Source: Brachypodius melanocephalos
Taxonomy: Eukaryota; Chordata; Aves; Passeriformes; Pycnonotidae
DNA: 64,000 nt
Direction: 5' to 3'
Assembly (NCBI GenBank): GCA_013398615.1
Contig: VZSR01003807.1
Location: forward strand, 9,155,289-9,219,288
A program made the translations under genes and the position numbers. Positions 1-11,900 of this stretch are shown in pieces (position 1 is the stretch's first letter; each line of letters starts with the position of its first letter). The notes under the pieces are model-generated. The model ran no database searches, had not been told where the DNA came from, and saw only the letters and a program-made list of their open reading frames with translations.

Positions 1-419
1 TGACCGGCAAGGGTTTTGGAAGGATTTGTGCACACAGCAGCGATGGTTAGCAGCTCAACTCACACCTAAGCTGAGGAAATGAGGGACATGTGTTTGTAAC
101 AGAGCAGAGCTCTTGAGACCGAAAGGGTGGAGATACTGCAGTAAGCATCTCAACCACCAATTCTAATGCTAACGAGGGGTACGGCTGCGAGCTGGGTGTA
201 GAGAAGTAACAGCTGCATAAAGATAGCCTAAAACTGCATCCTAAGCAACTTTCCCTTTTTTAATTGAAATTATGTTGAGTTAGGAAAACAGCAATTTCAG
301 TGTAGTTGAGGACTCTTTTTCCTTCAACTGAGGGCTCTCGTTTTTTTGCGTGGAACATGGCTGCCATCTACTGATGCACCCAAGATCCGTCTGTTTGGAA
401 GAGTGACTGGATTCTTCCT
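1..419. other. Intergenic, nothing recognised
   Basis: Left edge of the window, upstream of PEX7. In other amniotes MAP3K5 lies on this side in the opposite orientation, but no exon of it is recognisable here. Confidence 0.5.
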
Positions 420-905
420 GTGCACTGGTCAGGGCCCGCCTCGGGTCATGTGTCCAGTTCTGGGCCCCTCAGTTCAGGACAGACATTGAGGTGCTGGAGC
501 AAGTCCGGAGGAGGACACCAAAGGTGGTGAAAAGCTCTGAAACAGAAGTCTGATGAGGAGCGGCTGAAGGAGCTGGGGGTGCTCAGCCTGGAGATGAGGA
601 CACTCAGGGATGACCACCTTATCGATCTCTACAATGCCTTGAAAGGAGGGTGTAGGCAGGTAGGGGTCAGCCTCTCCTCCCTGGCAACTTTTGACAAGAT
701 GAGAGGAAACGGCCTCAAGCTGAGCCAGGGGAGGTTTAGGTTGGACATTAGGAGGAATTTCCTTACAGAATGGGTGATCAGACACTGGAATGGGCTGCCC
801 GTGGAGGTGGTGGCATCACTGTCCCTGGAGGTATGTAAGGAAAGCTTGGATGTGGCACTGAGTGCCATGGTCTAGTTGACATGGTGGTGTTCAGTCATAG
901 GTTGC
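420..905 (+). mobile_element. CR1 LINE 3' fragment (intergenic, upstream of PEX7)
   Basis: Shows the standard CR1 tail order: ctggtcagg... tccagttctgggcccctca, the gaggagcggctgaaggagctggggg block, cttatcgatctctacaa, then ggggaggtttaggttggacat and cactggaatgggctgcc. It is 5'-truncated and has lost the terminal octamer repeats. Short open frames within it are decayed CR1 sequence, not genes. Confidence 0.9.
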
Positions 906-2649
906 ACTGGGTGATAGATCATTTAGTTTCAGTAGCTGCATATAAAATGCTGCTATGATTGGTGGTCCTTCATGTTTCTTGAATTTGCTTAGCTGCCCAG
1001 AGGCTGAGGAGGAAATAGAGTCATATTTAGCAACTTCATTTTTTGGGACATCCTCTCTTTGCCTGTAAAATAGCTTTTGTTTCTTTTGTTGTTATTCCAC
1101 CTTGAAACAATCCTAATCAAATACTTTCACTGTCCATATTATTTGGCTTTCTACTTCTGTGGATCTTCAAAGCCTAAATTCACAAGTTTGTCTGCGAAAA
1201 AAAAATGTTCGAGAACTAGTCCTTCTTTAAGGACTTCCTTGTAACCATTTATCTACTTCTTGATCTTTGTGTCTATCAAAATTCTTTTAATTGTGTCTTT
1301 AAATCAAAGCTGGGGCACTGATAAGAATTGGTTCCTGTTTGCATAACCTCTTTGCAGAATTTCACTCATTATGAAAGATCAACCAGCTTGGAAAAAATGC
1401 ACTTGATGAAACCTTTCCAATTCAGTGATAAATTGTCTGTGGAGTAACTGGACTTTACACCTTATTAAGCATCTGACTCCCTGACACCTTGCAGATGGCA
1501 GTGTCCAAATTTACTTACTGTACCCCTGTAGTGGCCTTGTGTCTTTTCAAGAATTGCTATTGACATCCCAGTCACAAAGGGCAATTGCTTTAAAAACACT
1601 TGCTCTGTCTTGTAACTTGCATCTTGAAAAGATAAATTGATGTAAAAAGACTCCACAAAAGCTAAAATTGGTTGAATTTGGCCGGGAGCAGCCAATTCTG
1701 TAAGGTATTCCTTTGCTCCAGGGTTAAAAAATCTGATCTCACGTGATGTCAATGAATGAAGCCTATAAATTGCCCATTATGAGGCTTTGAGAACTGCTGT
1801 GGTAATCCAAAGGATACATTAAATTGAGCTTCACTTGAACTGCATTTGAACTGATTTTATTCTAAAATCCTGGAGGCTATTTGATGAATGCATTTGTTTT
1901 CATTTTTATTACAAGACTGAAGAATGAGTAGAACTGCCTAATTCTGTATCTGAGTGCCAGTTTAAGCAAATGCATATTTTTGTGGCTTTACAACGGGTTT
2001 TGTAATCAAGGTTTAGTTTTAAAGATAAGGCCAGGTAGCAAGAGTACGTAACTATAGTCCAAGTTCCATGAGGTAACTGTGATTAAATAATCTAATTTTC
2101 CTTTGCTGTAACTTCTGAAAGTTTAAAATTATACTTTTGCATTTTTATCTTTAAACACATATATGGGTCATTGTGACTAATGAGGGTGGTCTGTGTACAA
2201 GTGGAATAATCTCTGCGTCTGTATTTTAAGGGACATAGAGACGGATATATATAGGATATAACACGGCAAAGGTGCAGCTGCTGCTCTGCTATTAATTTTC
2301 TAAGCCTGAACACCCCCTGCCCACCTCTTCCTTTCAAAGGCAAAATTTCCACTGACTTAAACAGAAGTTGTCACAGGTGTAAAAAGCTTATTCACAAAAG
2401 GGCTTCCGTAAATCACAATTGCATACTGAGAAGAATGATAAAATATGCAGATCTACTCAAGAAATGAGAAGAATGAAAAGCTTAGAAGGTCTTTTCTAAA
2501 GGAAAAGTGAAAGCTAACGCACATATGACTGAAACATCTCACGCATTCAAGCTGATGCACACACACCGAGCCGATCTATGTCCTACGTGGCGAATAAAAA
2601 AGAGCGGATTGTTTCTGAAGTTTGCAAGTGATTCCTTTCGCGCAGGAAG
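906..2649. other. AT-rich intergenic DNA, no gene seen
   Basis: No coding similarity or repeat that I can name. Short open frames are on both strands and look random. Confidence 0.6.
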
Positions 2650-2720
2650 GTGCTTTGGAGGATCGGTGTTCCCTGACCCGCCGCACTGGCAGCGCCGCGG
2701 GCCGCCCCCTGCCATGGCCA

Positions 2721-2730
2721 AAGATGGCGG
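2721..2730 (+). promoter_or_regulatory. YY1-like element AAGATGGCGG
   Basis: This matches the core of the YY1 consensus seen in many vertebrate housekeeping promoters in the same orientation as the gene. It sits 104 nt upstream of the chosen PEX7 start codon and would place the start site a few bases upstream. Its own ATG (2724) is out of frame with PEX7. Confidence 0.55.
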
Positions 2731-2833
2731 TGGCGGCGCCGCGGCTCCGGCACCGCCCGGCGGGCGGGCGCTTCCGCCGGGGCCGGGGGCGCGGCGGCTC
2801 CTCCGCGGCTCGGCGGAGGCCCGGGCTGGGGCC

Positions 2834-2957
2834 ATGGGCACGGCGGCGGGCGCGGGCGCCCTGCGGCTGCCCGGGCTGCACGGGTACGCGGTGGAGTTCT
2901 CGCCATACTGCCCGGGGCGCGTGGCCTGCGCCGCCGCGCAGTACTACGGCATGGCAG
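2834..2957 (+). CDS. PEX7: PEX7 coding exon 1
   Basis: Encodes residues 1-41 and the first base of codon 42. It contains HGYAVEFSPY and the AAAQYYGMAG segment of the first blade. Donor: atggcag|gtgcgg. The next exon supplies GT to complete glycine 42. The initiator has G at -3 and G at +4. Confidence 0.95.
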
Positions 2958-5900
2958 GTGCGGGGGGCGGCGCGGCGGGGGTGACCGGGAACGTGGCTCC
3001 TCACGGGAGGAGGCTGGAAGCGTGGGTGTGCGGAAGGACGGACCGTGTCTGTCGAATGCCAAAGCGTTTGGGGACGACTTCCCTTTCCGCTGCGTTTGTT
3101 TTGCTGTGGGACGGCGGCCGGGCCGGGGGTGTCGCGGGAGGTGCTCCTTGCCCTCCACAGCCCGCCGGGATCTGCCTCTTCCCAAGTACCGACCAGCTGC
3201 TGCCCCGGTGCTTCTCACAACGCCCTCGCCGAGGAGCGCTCGTTTGACAGGGTCGAGAATAAATGTGGTACTACAGACGCACACAGTGTGAATAAAATGT
3301 CTGAAAAGAACTTTTTCCAGTGACAGGACCCGAGGAAATGGCCTGAGGTTGTGGAATGGCCAGGGGAGGTTTAGGTTGGATAGGAGGAAAAGGTTCTTCA
3401 GCCAGAGTGTGGCTGGGCACTGGAACAGGCTCCCCAGGGAAGTGATCACAGCACCAGGTCTGACAAGCTCAAGAAGTGTTTGGACGATGCTCTCGGGTGT
3501 GACTATTAGGGATGGTGCTGTGCAGGGCTGGGAGCTGGGCTCGATCCTGTGATGGGTCCTTTCCAGCTCAGCTTATTCTGTAATTCTGTGGCTTCAGCTG
3601 TTCTTGTTTTAGTCTCTGAGTGTCCAGGCAGGCCCTGATGACCCAGTGGTCTCTTGAAAGAGCCAAGTTGAGCATTCCTCAATATTTTTTCATTTTCCTC
3701 TTTTTTTTTCATTTTTCATTTCCAGTGGGAGTATTGCTCCCCAAAATATGAATTTGTTTAAAAAATTACAAATATAGAATAACAGTATTCTCATCAGATG
3801 GGGAATCAGAACTGATGTGTGTTTTATCAGAACTGAACTGTTTGTTTCGTTTCTGGTGAGCTGTGTTTGTATTACTATATTCAGGAAGGGGTGAAAAAAG
3901 TGTTTGGTTTGCTGTGTTATCAAAAAGACAAAAGGGAACTCTGTGTTGGTGTGTCTGTCGTGTGAGGACCATGGGGAAAATGCACTTTTATGCTTTATAA
4001 GCAAGTCTTTTTCAACCTCATCTACAGATATACTGGAATTTAAGAAAAAAAAATACAAAAACCAAACAAACCAGGACAATCTGATGTAAATGAATGACTG
4101 TTTTAGAGAACATGAGACCACAAGATGTTTAATTGTGCAAGTAATTGTTTGGCCTCTTAAAGTTCATGTGCCCTTTGTGTTTGCACACTGAAGCTACCTC
4201 AGAACCACCCCTCAGTTTCCTTTGGCATTGGGGATCTGGTTGTGATGTTTTGTTTCATTTTGCTGGTTTAGGTTGTGGAACTCTAGCAGTACTGGGACAA
4301 AACGAAGCTGGGATTGTTCTGCTCAGGAGGTAATACAGGTTTATCTTTTATTTTTGTAAGAGAAAAACTTACTATGTACATATGAATACCAGGCACAACT
4401 GAAATATTTTTGGTTATTTTTAGCAATTTAAAGTATTTTTTTCTATTCTGAAGTAGGTACTGAATACAGGTCTTTGTATTTAGATAGAAATTAATGCATT
4501 TGTCTTTACATGCAGTACTAAAGATATGTTTACATTATGTTGATTTTGTTATATGAAATCATCTGGCTTGCACCATTTCCATAGGATAAACCATTTTATA
4601 GAAAACTGACAACGTGAATTAAGAGAAGCTTCTCTGCCCTAGCTTAAAATTATAATTCTAGTTTTTTGAAACAGTGCCTTGACACCTAGATTTATGCCCT
4701 TATGATTGATTTATACTGAAAATAGAGCAGGAACCTATGTCAAATCATGAAGGTGCTTCCTAGGAATACAATTTTCTAAGGGTTTTAAGGAGGTTGATTT
4801 CGATGTGGATGGAAGGAGGAGAAAGGAGGGGTTTAATACTTGACTGTTAGTAACCTATAATGTTTTAAGGAAAGCCTTGAAACAGTGATTGTTCAGATTA
4901 AAGCGGCTGACATAGAAATGCTTAAAAAATAGTTAATCATATTCAGAGAAACTTTTTTTCATTCATAATAACAAACCAAGACTCTTTGAAGATGTTCAAC
5001 ATTGTTACTTCTGTTAAGTACTCTGGTTTAGTACAGTTCATTTCTGTTTCCAGTGATACCACTTATTTTGTGGTAGAAAGTCCTCCTAAGTTCCTGACCC
5101 ACAGACCATGTTGTTTATCAAAGTGTTCCATGTCCATGCCTTTAGCTTATCCTTACTGCAGAGTGCCATCAAATTTGACCTAAGCTTAGCTAAACCTTCA
5201 GTGAAAAGTTGGTAAATAAATTTGTGTTTCCCATCAGAAAATACTGCAGTAATTGATAGCTGTCACAGGGTAACTAATATATGGCACCAGATCTTGTATG
5301 GTGAATTGTTGGTGTGTTGAAAGAGTTTCCAAGGGAGTGTAGAGTTCTTCAGTAAATTCATGACTGTGTTTCTGTTGGGTTTTCTTGTGACTCATAGTGG
5401 TGCTGTGAATTGGATAGGGCTCTCCCAACACATTTTTATTTCTTTCTTTACCACAGTTAGAAGCAAAGTGCTGTTACATTCTGGAGAAACAATAAATCAG
5501 ACTGAGGCATATTGTACCTCTGTTTGTGTGGCAAGTTGTAGACTGAAATCAGAGTTCCTTCTTTATGTGTGGAAAGTTCTTGGCTCATTTATGCTTTAAC
5601 TTAATCAATCTATTCTGGCATACAGTTGTAGAAATTGACATTCAAACAAGTAGATTAATTGTGAGGAGGTTCACTTGAAACTCAAATATATAAAAATGCT
5701 GTTTAGAATGGTAAGAAGGGCAATTTAAAGAAATATTTTCTTTGCATGGAACTAGTCCAGACTTCTATATTGTACTTTCTCACAGATGAATATCTTCGTT
5801 TTTCCAATTTAGTTTTGACTGGAATGATGGCTTGTTTGATGTAACCTGGAGTGAGAATAATGAAAACGTGTTGGTCACTTGCAGTGGAGATGGATCTCTG

Positions 5901-8900
5901 CAAATCTGGGATATGGCTAAAACCAAAGATCCACTGCAAGTCTATAAAGAGCACACTCTGGAGGTAAATCAGGCAAACTTAAAAAAATTAATGGATGCTG
6001 TAATGTTTGAATAATTTAAGTATTTATTTGTAATCTTATAATCAAAAGCACTTTTTTGTTTTCTAACTCTTTTGGGTCTGTGGTTTGAATTAATAACTGG
6101 AATATAAAGTGGATGTACATATTCTTGTGCATGTTCATACGCTGTAGTAGGTACTGCTTGATTACACAAATCTAATATATTCAGAAATAGCATTCGTGGT
6201 TCCTTACAGGCTAAGTAATTATTGTGATGTATGAAATTATTGCAGTCACGCTGTGATTTTTAGAGAGCCTTATTAGATAGGTCTGAATCAGACAGCTGTT
6301 AATATCAGTCTTGTTCTCGAGGTTGTGGAGTGATGCACGTTAGGCCGAATGGTTGCACTCAGATCTACTTATCCTTTTCCCTCCTAGCATCTGTGAGATC
6401 CTACTCAAGTAACAGTAGTCAAATATTGGGACAGTATTTTTTTTTTTTTTATCTTTGGTTTGATACTGTTGCATTTGATTTTCTTAAAATCTCAGTTTCT
6501 TTATGCAGTGCTGTATGGATAGAGAAGAATGTTATATTCAGGTTCATAAATATATTTGCATAGTTATAAGGATATTTATACTGTAGTATATATCTCTTCC
6601 CTAAAGTGATTTTTCTTCCCTTTGTTTTAAAAGCTTTCATTCTAACCCTCCACTCACTCCTGTTAAGTCTTTCAGCTTAAGATGCAATGAGTTTCAGCCT
6701 GGATTTTACTGATACTTTATCTAAATGACATCAATCTCAATAAAATAATCTAGTAGATATGCAGTCAAAAAAACGATTGAGGAAGTTCAGTTTCATTCCC
6801 AAAACCTCAAGGTTTTTCCAGATATGAAGCACAAAGCTAAAAGCTGAGTGACTGTAATTACACAAGAGCCCATCTTATGTGGCTTATTTCTCTGTAGTTT
6901 TTCTACTTTGGTTTAATACACCTACTGCGTAAGCTGACAATTTTGAGAGAGGAGTTCCTAGTTGTGATCAGGATTTTGTGATAATGTTCAAAGGCTGATA
7001 GTAGTTACAGGAAGACGTAGGTGAAGCATAGTACCATTTTTTTGTTAGTTTGTTTCTGTCATTTTCTCATTGAAATTGTGTCAGTAAATTTATTTTGGCT
7101 CTGCTACACCATCTGTTGCTTTTGAAATAAACATTTCTGTGTCTGTGTCTTAGCATGGGAGGTGGACATATTCAACTATGCTTAGAAAGACAGTATAGGA
7201 AACATGGGCTGGGAGAGAGTTTATTGTATGATATGAAAGGTTTGTATTGATTCTTTATAAAGTTGTATTAAGAGGATAGATCTCAGAAGAAATTTACCTA
7301 GTAATTTGTGGTAAACAATGGCAGACAGCGTTCTCACTACCTTCCTAATCTTTAATCCCTGTCTTCCATTTTTAGTGGCAGTTTTGTCACTGCATTTTAT
7401 ATTATTTCTAATGCATGATTGACAGGGATCTGTTTCTTTTTTGCTAAATGAGATCATTGTCCCTTCTCAAAAAGAATGTGCATTTTTAATTTAAAAGTGA
7501 ATTTGCATTATCAAAGGATGATGAGTTTTATTCCAGCACTAGCCAACTGCTGAATCTCATGAATAAATTAGTCTAATTTACTGTTGTTTTGTCGAAATCT
7601 CACTATATTGTGAGATAATAGAATGCTTGAATTAAATTTGTCTTGTAAAGTGAGCCTGAACATTTATTTTAAGCTATTTTTTATGTTTTTACATCTTTTT
7701 TTCCCCTTGTCTTTTCATCTTGCCTGAGGCATTTCTTGCTGCTGTTTAGGCATAAGCTAGGGTTCATTTATTTTATGATTGAAGATAAAGCACTAAAAGA
7801 TTAACAGCTAAGGTTTGTGCTGTGTTATTAGTCTTTCCAAGTTGCTCAAGACAGCTTCTGTTGAAGTGTCTCTAAATTTATGTTGGAGGATAGCGTGAGA
7901 AGGCAAGAAGAATAAAAATGAACCTGACTGTGTTCTTCACACTGTCTTCTTTTCATCTTCTTCCTATTACCTGGACCTGTCACATGCCAAATGGACAGTA
8001 TCTCCTGCTTTTCCCGAGCCTGTTATCTGTTCTGTTTGTAATTCTTGCCCGGAGGAGAGTTCTCCCAGGTGCCGCTGCCCCTGCTGCAGCTGCAGAGCGC
8101 TGAGCGGCGCCAGCCCTGTGTGCCACATGTGCCCAGGTCTGTGTCACAGCTCGTGCTCAGCAGATCTACCTGCTGATAGCCTGGGAGCGAGCTGGGAGTC
8201 CTGTGTGTGCTTTGCCTTATCTGTGCAGTAGATCTGATACATCCCGAGTGCAATGTATTGAATATCAGCTGTGTGGATTGTGTGACACACGTGCATGTTT
8301 CCCAAAGATCTGTTTCCCTCTGGAAAATCTTGAATATGAATATGAGAGCCAAACCTTTATTGAGCTTTTCTGTGAAAGAGGCATACTGTGTAAGGACACA
8401 ATTAGGGGCATTTCCCAGCAGCAGCAGCTTAGGAGCTGAACTCAGGCCATCACACAGATTCAAAGGCAAAAAGAGAAATATTTGTGAAGAGCTTGGAAGC
8501 CTCTTTGGAGAACTGTCATGTCTTCCTTTTTAGAATCTTTGAAAGGTACTGGTGTGTTCCCTTTGTTACTTTAGTAGGAAGAATTAGAGTGGAAAGGAGC
8601 ATGTTTTAATGAGCTGTAGTACAATCAGTTAGCTAACAAAGGTAGAAAAGTCAAGAGTATGATTTGGCAAAAAACCCCAAAAGAATTACCTCTCAGTTGG
8701 TTGTATGGCTTTTGTCAAGTACTGTCCCAGTGTCTTGTACATTTGGACTATGAGCTCCTCAAGGAAGGGAGCTAGTACAGAATGGTTTGAGAGCAGTAGG
8801 CTTTCAGTATCTGCGAAGCAGGACTTTGTCGAACAAAAAAAGGAGAGTTGCAGATAAAGCAGCTTGTTTTTCTCGGGGCAGTGTCGCCTTCCACTTAGGG

Positions 8901-11900
8901 AAGATAAGCAAATATATGAAAACTGATTTAGCAGAGACTGAAATATTTCTTAGGAAGGAACATGTTCAGAAATAGCTAAATATTACCTTGATTTCCTTTC
9001 TTACATAGGACACTTTCCATAGAAGACTGTTTCCCTGTTTTTTTAATCTGGTGACACAGGTCCAAGCACTTCCACTTTTGAAACAGGGTTGCTGTTATTA
9101 AATGCACAATTCCATCTATCCAAGACAAACCAGACATCTAGTATGTTGACTTGCAGACCATACCCAGTGCTGTGCTAAAACTAGATTATCCCAGGTGGAG
9201 TACAAATCCTTGGTGGTTAGTGGCCCAGCTGTTGAGAGCAGTGCCACCTACTACTCCTTGGTAGTGACCACATTTTTGAGAAGTGTCCTGGAAGCTCTGA
9301 TTGGGTTAGGAGGTGAAGTGGATGAACTGTTTTATCTAATATTTGTCCACCTTATACTGAAATGGTTCATGTCCTGCTGCAGCTTATTGAGTCACTTTGG
9401 TGTGAGGTAAAACCAGACAAAACAGAATGCACCTTCCATCAAGTGAAGATGCGTATTTGAAGATGGAAGTTGTACATGTACTTCAGACTTGAGGATTTTA
9501 AATAATTTGAGGAACTACCTTAGTGCATTTGTTTTTGTGAGGGAGCAGAGCTGAAAAATCAGCATTGAAGGGTGGAGTTAAGGTATCCTCTGTTAAAGCA
9601 GAGACCAGCATTAGAGAATGCTGTCAGGGAAGAGGGAGCTTATTTCAACTACACAGTGGAAAGTAATTTCTTAATAGCTGAAATGAGTAGTTATGAGGGA
9701 AAATGAGTTTTTAATTTATTTTATTTTACTTGTTTGAGGATTTGCATGGTAAAAAAAGAGTGCCATAGAACCTGGAAGAGATGAAAACTGAGAGTATTGT
9801 ATGACATATGTTTCTTAGAAGAATTAGATATTTAAAAAAGCGTTCATTGTTAGCTAAAATCTCAAAGTCAGCTCTGAAGAGAGATGGCATTTACAGTGAG
9901 AGATGGCTAGCAATTGGAAACTGTAGATCTTTGAATAAAATTGGATCAGCGATAAGAAATGAAGTCTGAATTATGGCTTTAAAGTGGTAGATTCCTACTG
10001 ATGGCAGTTTTATGTGGATTTTGTTACAACTTTTCTTTTTTCTTCATTTTGGCTTGTCTTTGCTTTTTCATATACTTTTCTTAGCCTGTATGTACCTTTA
10101 ATGTCTGACTGAGATGCTAAATTTAATTTTTGTTCAGGTAAATGGCATTGTTGGCAGTTTCGTTGTGCTTTAGTGGTATAGTTTTTCAGCTGCCTAGGAT
10201 ACAATCTGCAAATCCAAGTCTATTTTGTGAAACTCTGGCTAGCTACAGCCTGAAATGTGTATTCTAATGCTCCTTCTAAACTATGCTCTTATGTCATTTA
10301 CAGGCATACAGTGTTGACTGGAGCCAAACTAGAGGAGAGCAGCTAGTGGTGTCTGGTTCATGGGATCAAACAGCCAAGCTGGTATGTTGGTTTTCTGCTG
10401 AAGGTGAAAATTGTGATTTCTTTTAGATCTCATAGTTCTTTGTGTTAAGAAACAACATGGATTCTCTTTTCCTGTTTATTTTTACCCTGTGGCTGAAATT
10501 CTGCTTTGATTGAGAGGTTGCTTAAACTCTCAGTTGATACTAGTTTTAACGTACAAATGCTTTTTTTCTTAAGAAGTACATTTAGTCCTTTCTGTATGTA
10601 TAAAGGTTTTTTTCAATGTATGAAACCCTTTCATTTCTTATTGAATGTGTATCTCAACAGTTTTCTTTTTTCCTTTATTCAGTGGGATCCAGCTGTGGGG
10701 AAGTCACTATGCACTTTTACAGGCCATGAAGGGGTCGTTTACAGCACTATATGGTCTCCACACATCCCAGGTTGTTTTGCATCTGCCTCAGGTAAGCGTG
10801 ATGGTAAAGAGGTTCTCACAACAAAAACCCAAAAGTCACCTTCTGTGTTAGTGGATCAGTTCAGCACTTTGTCCAGCAGATGGTAGTGTGTGTCATGTAC
10901 ACTTGTTCTATAAAAGTGGAACAAGAAAGGTAAATGTACTGCTGCAGCTGGATTTGTAGGTTCTGTTACAGTCAATAGATCATCCTCTTGGCCTTTTAAA
11001 CGAGGATCAGCAGTTTTCTAGCAGTGATCTTGTGGCAATTTTTTCTGTTATTTTATATAGCTGTTCTTCCATCCATCTCTTGTTATTGACCACTAAGTCG
11101 TGTTATATACTTTATTTTGTGTTTTGGCCTGGTTTTGTTCAAATTATCTCGAGTGTCAGTAGACCACTAACTCTGTGAGAAATGTAGTCGGTTCCCAGTG
11201 AGCTTTTTTAAGTACTTCTGTAGCTTTCTGTGCCTTGTTCTCTGGGAAGGGTAATAATCAATTCTAGTTTACTGCTTTGACCAGTGCTATGGGTCTTGCT
11301 GGTAAATACAATCACAGTTGAGCTGAGTGTACACAGAGGCAAAGGGAAGTGAAGGTGGTGGTGTTTTCCAAGCCCTGCTCCTGCTTCATAGGCACAAGGA
11401 AAGCTCTGGAGTAATACCTTGAGCCCAGCAGGTCATTAACTGGGAGAGAGATGTTGTGGGCCACATAGTTTGCCTGGAAAATTAAATGGCTATAAAGCAC
11501 TATCTTAATACAAATATTGATAGATTAACTCCAGTGACCTAAATTTCTCATATTTCATATCTGTTGTACTTCTGTACTGATTAAAATAGAAATTGTTTGG
11601 CTCTTATATCAAGAGGGTAAGTGGGTATAACTATGTTTTCCTGTTACTGAAGTCAGAGAGACAGAGTGTACACACAGATACTGGTCTTCCTTACTCTGTG
11701 GGAAGTCAGATGGAAAAGTATGTGTGGCTTTCATAAAATTTCAGTCTGGCTATTTCCGTCTGGTTCTACCTGCAGAGTTTAGCTAGAATGGTGAATGAGT
11801 AACGTTTATTTGTTCTAACATAGTCGTACTTGAAAGCCAGATGTTGGAGCACAGGTTTTTCCATCTTATGTGGTGGATACCTGCCTAACAGGATGTGCAG

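Larger units (their letters stand above)
2650..3190. promoter_or_regulatory. PEX7: PEX7 CpG island and TATA-less promoter region
   Basis: The base composition changes abruptly from AT-rich flank to very GC- and CpG-rich DNA spanning PEX7 exon 1 and the start of intron 1. No TATA box is seen. GC-box-like runs occur (for example at 2700-2710 and 2761-2770). A YY1-type element, AAGATGGCGG at 2721-2730, is of the class usually found just downstream of the start site in housekeeping TATA-less promoters, so transcription probably starts near 2690-2715 (inference). This fits a ubiquitously expressed peroxisome biogenesis gene. Island edges are judged by eye. Confidence 0.8.

Noticed and set aside
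579..875. 98-codon open frame upstream of PEX7
   Set aside because: Lies within a decayed CR1 3' region; not a host gene.
2507..3247. 246-codon open frame as a single-exon gene
   Set aside because: It contains PEX7 exon 1 in frame, but continues past the splice donor at 2957 into intron; the real protein continues at 4272.
2583..3449. 288-codon minus-strand open frame at the PEX7 CpG island
   Set aside because: Antisense to PEX7 exon 1 and crossing into a CR1; Pro/Arg-rich composition artefact.
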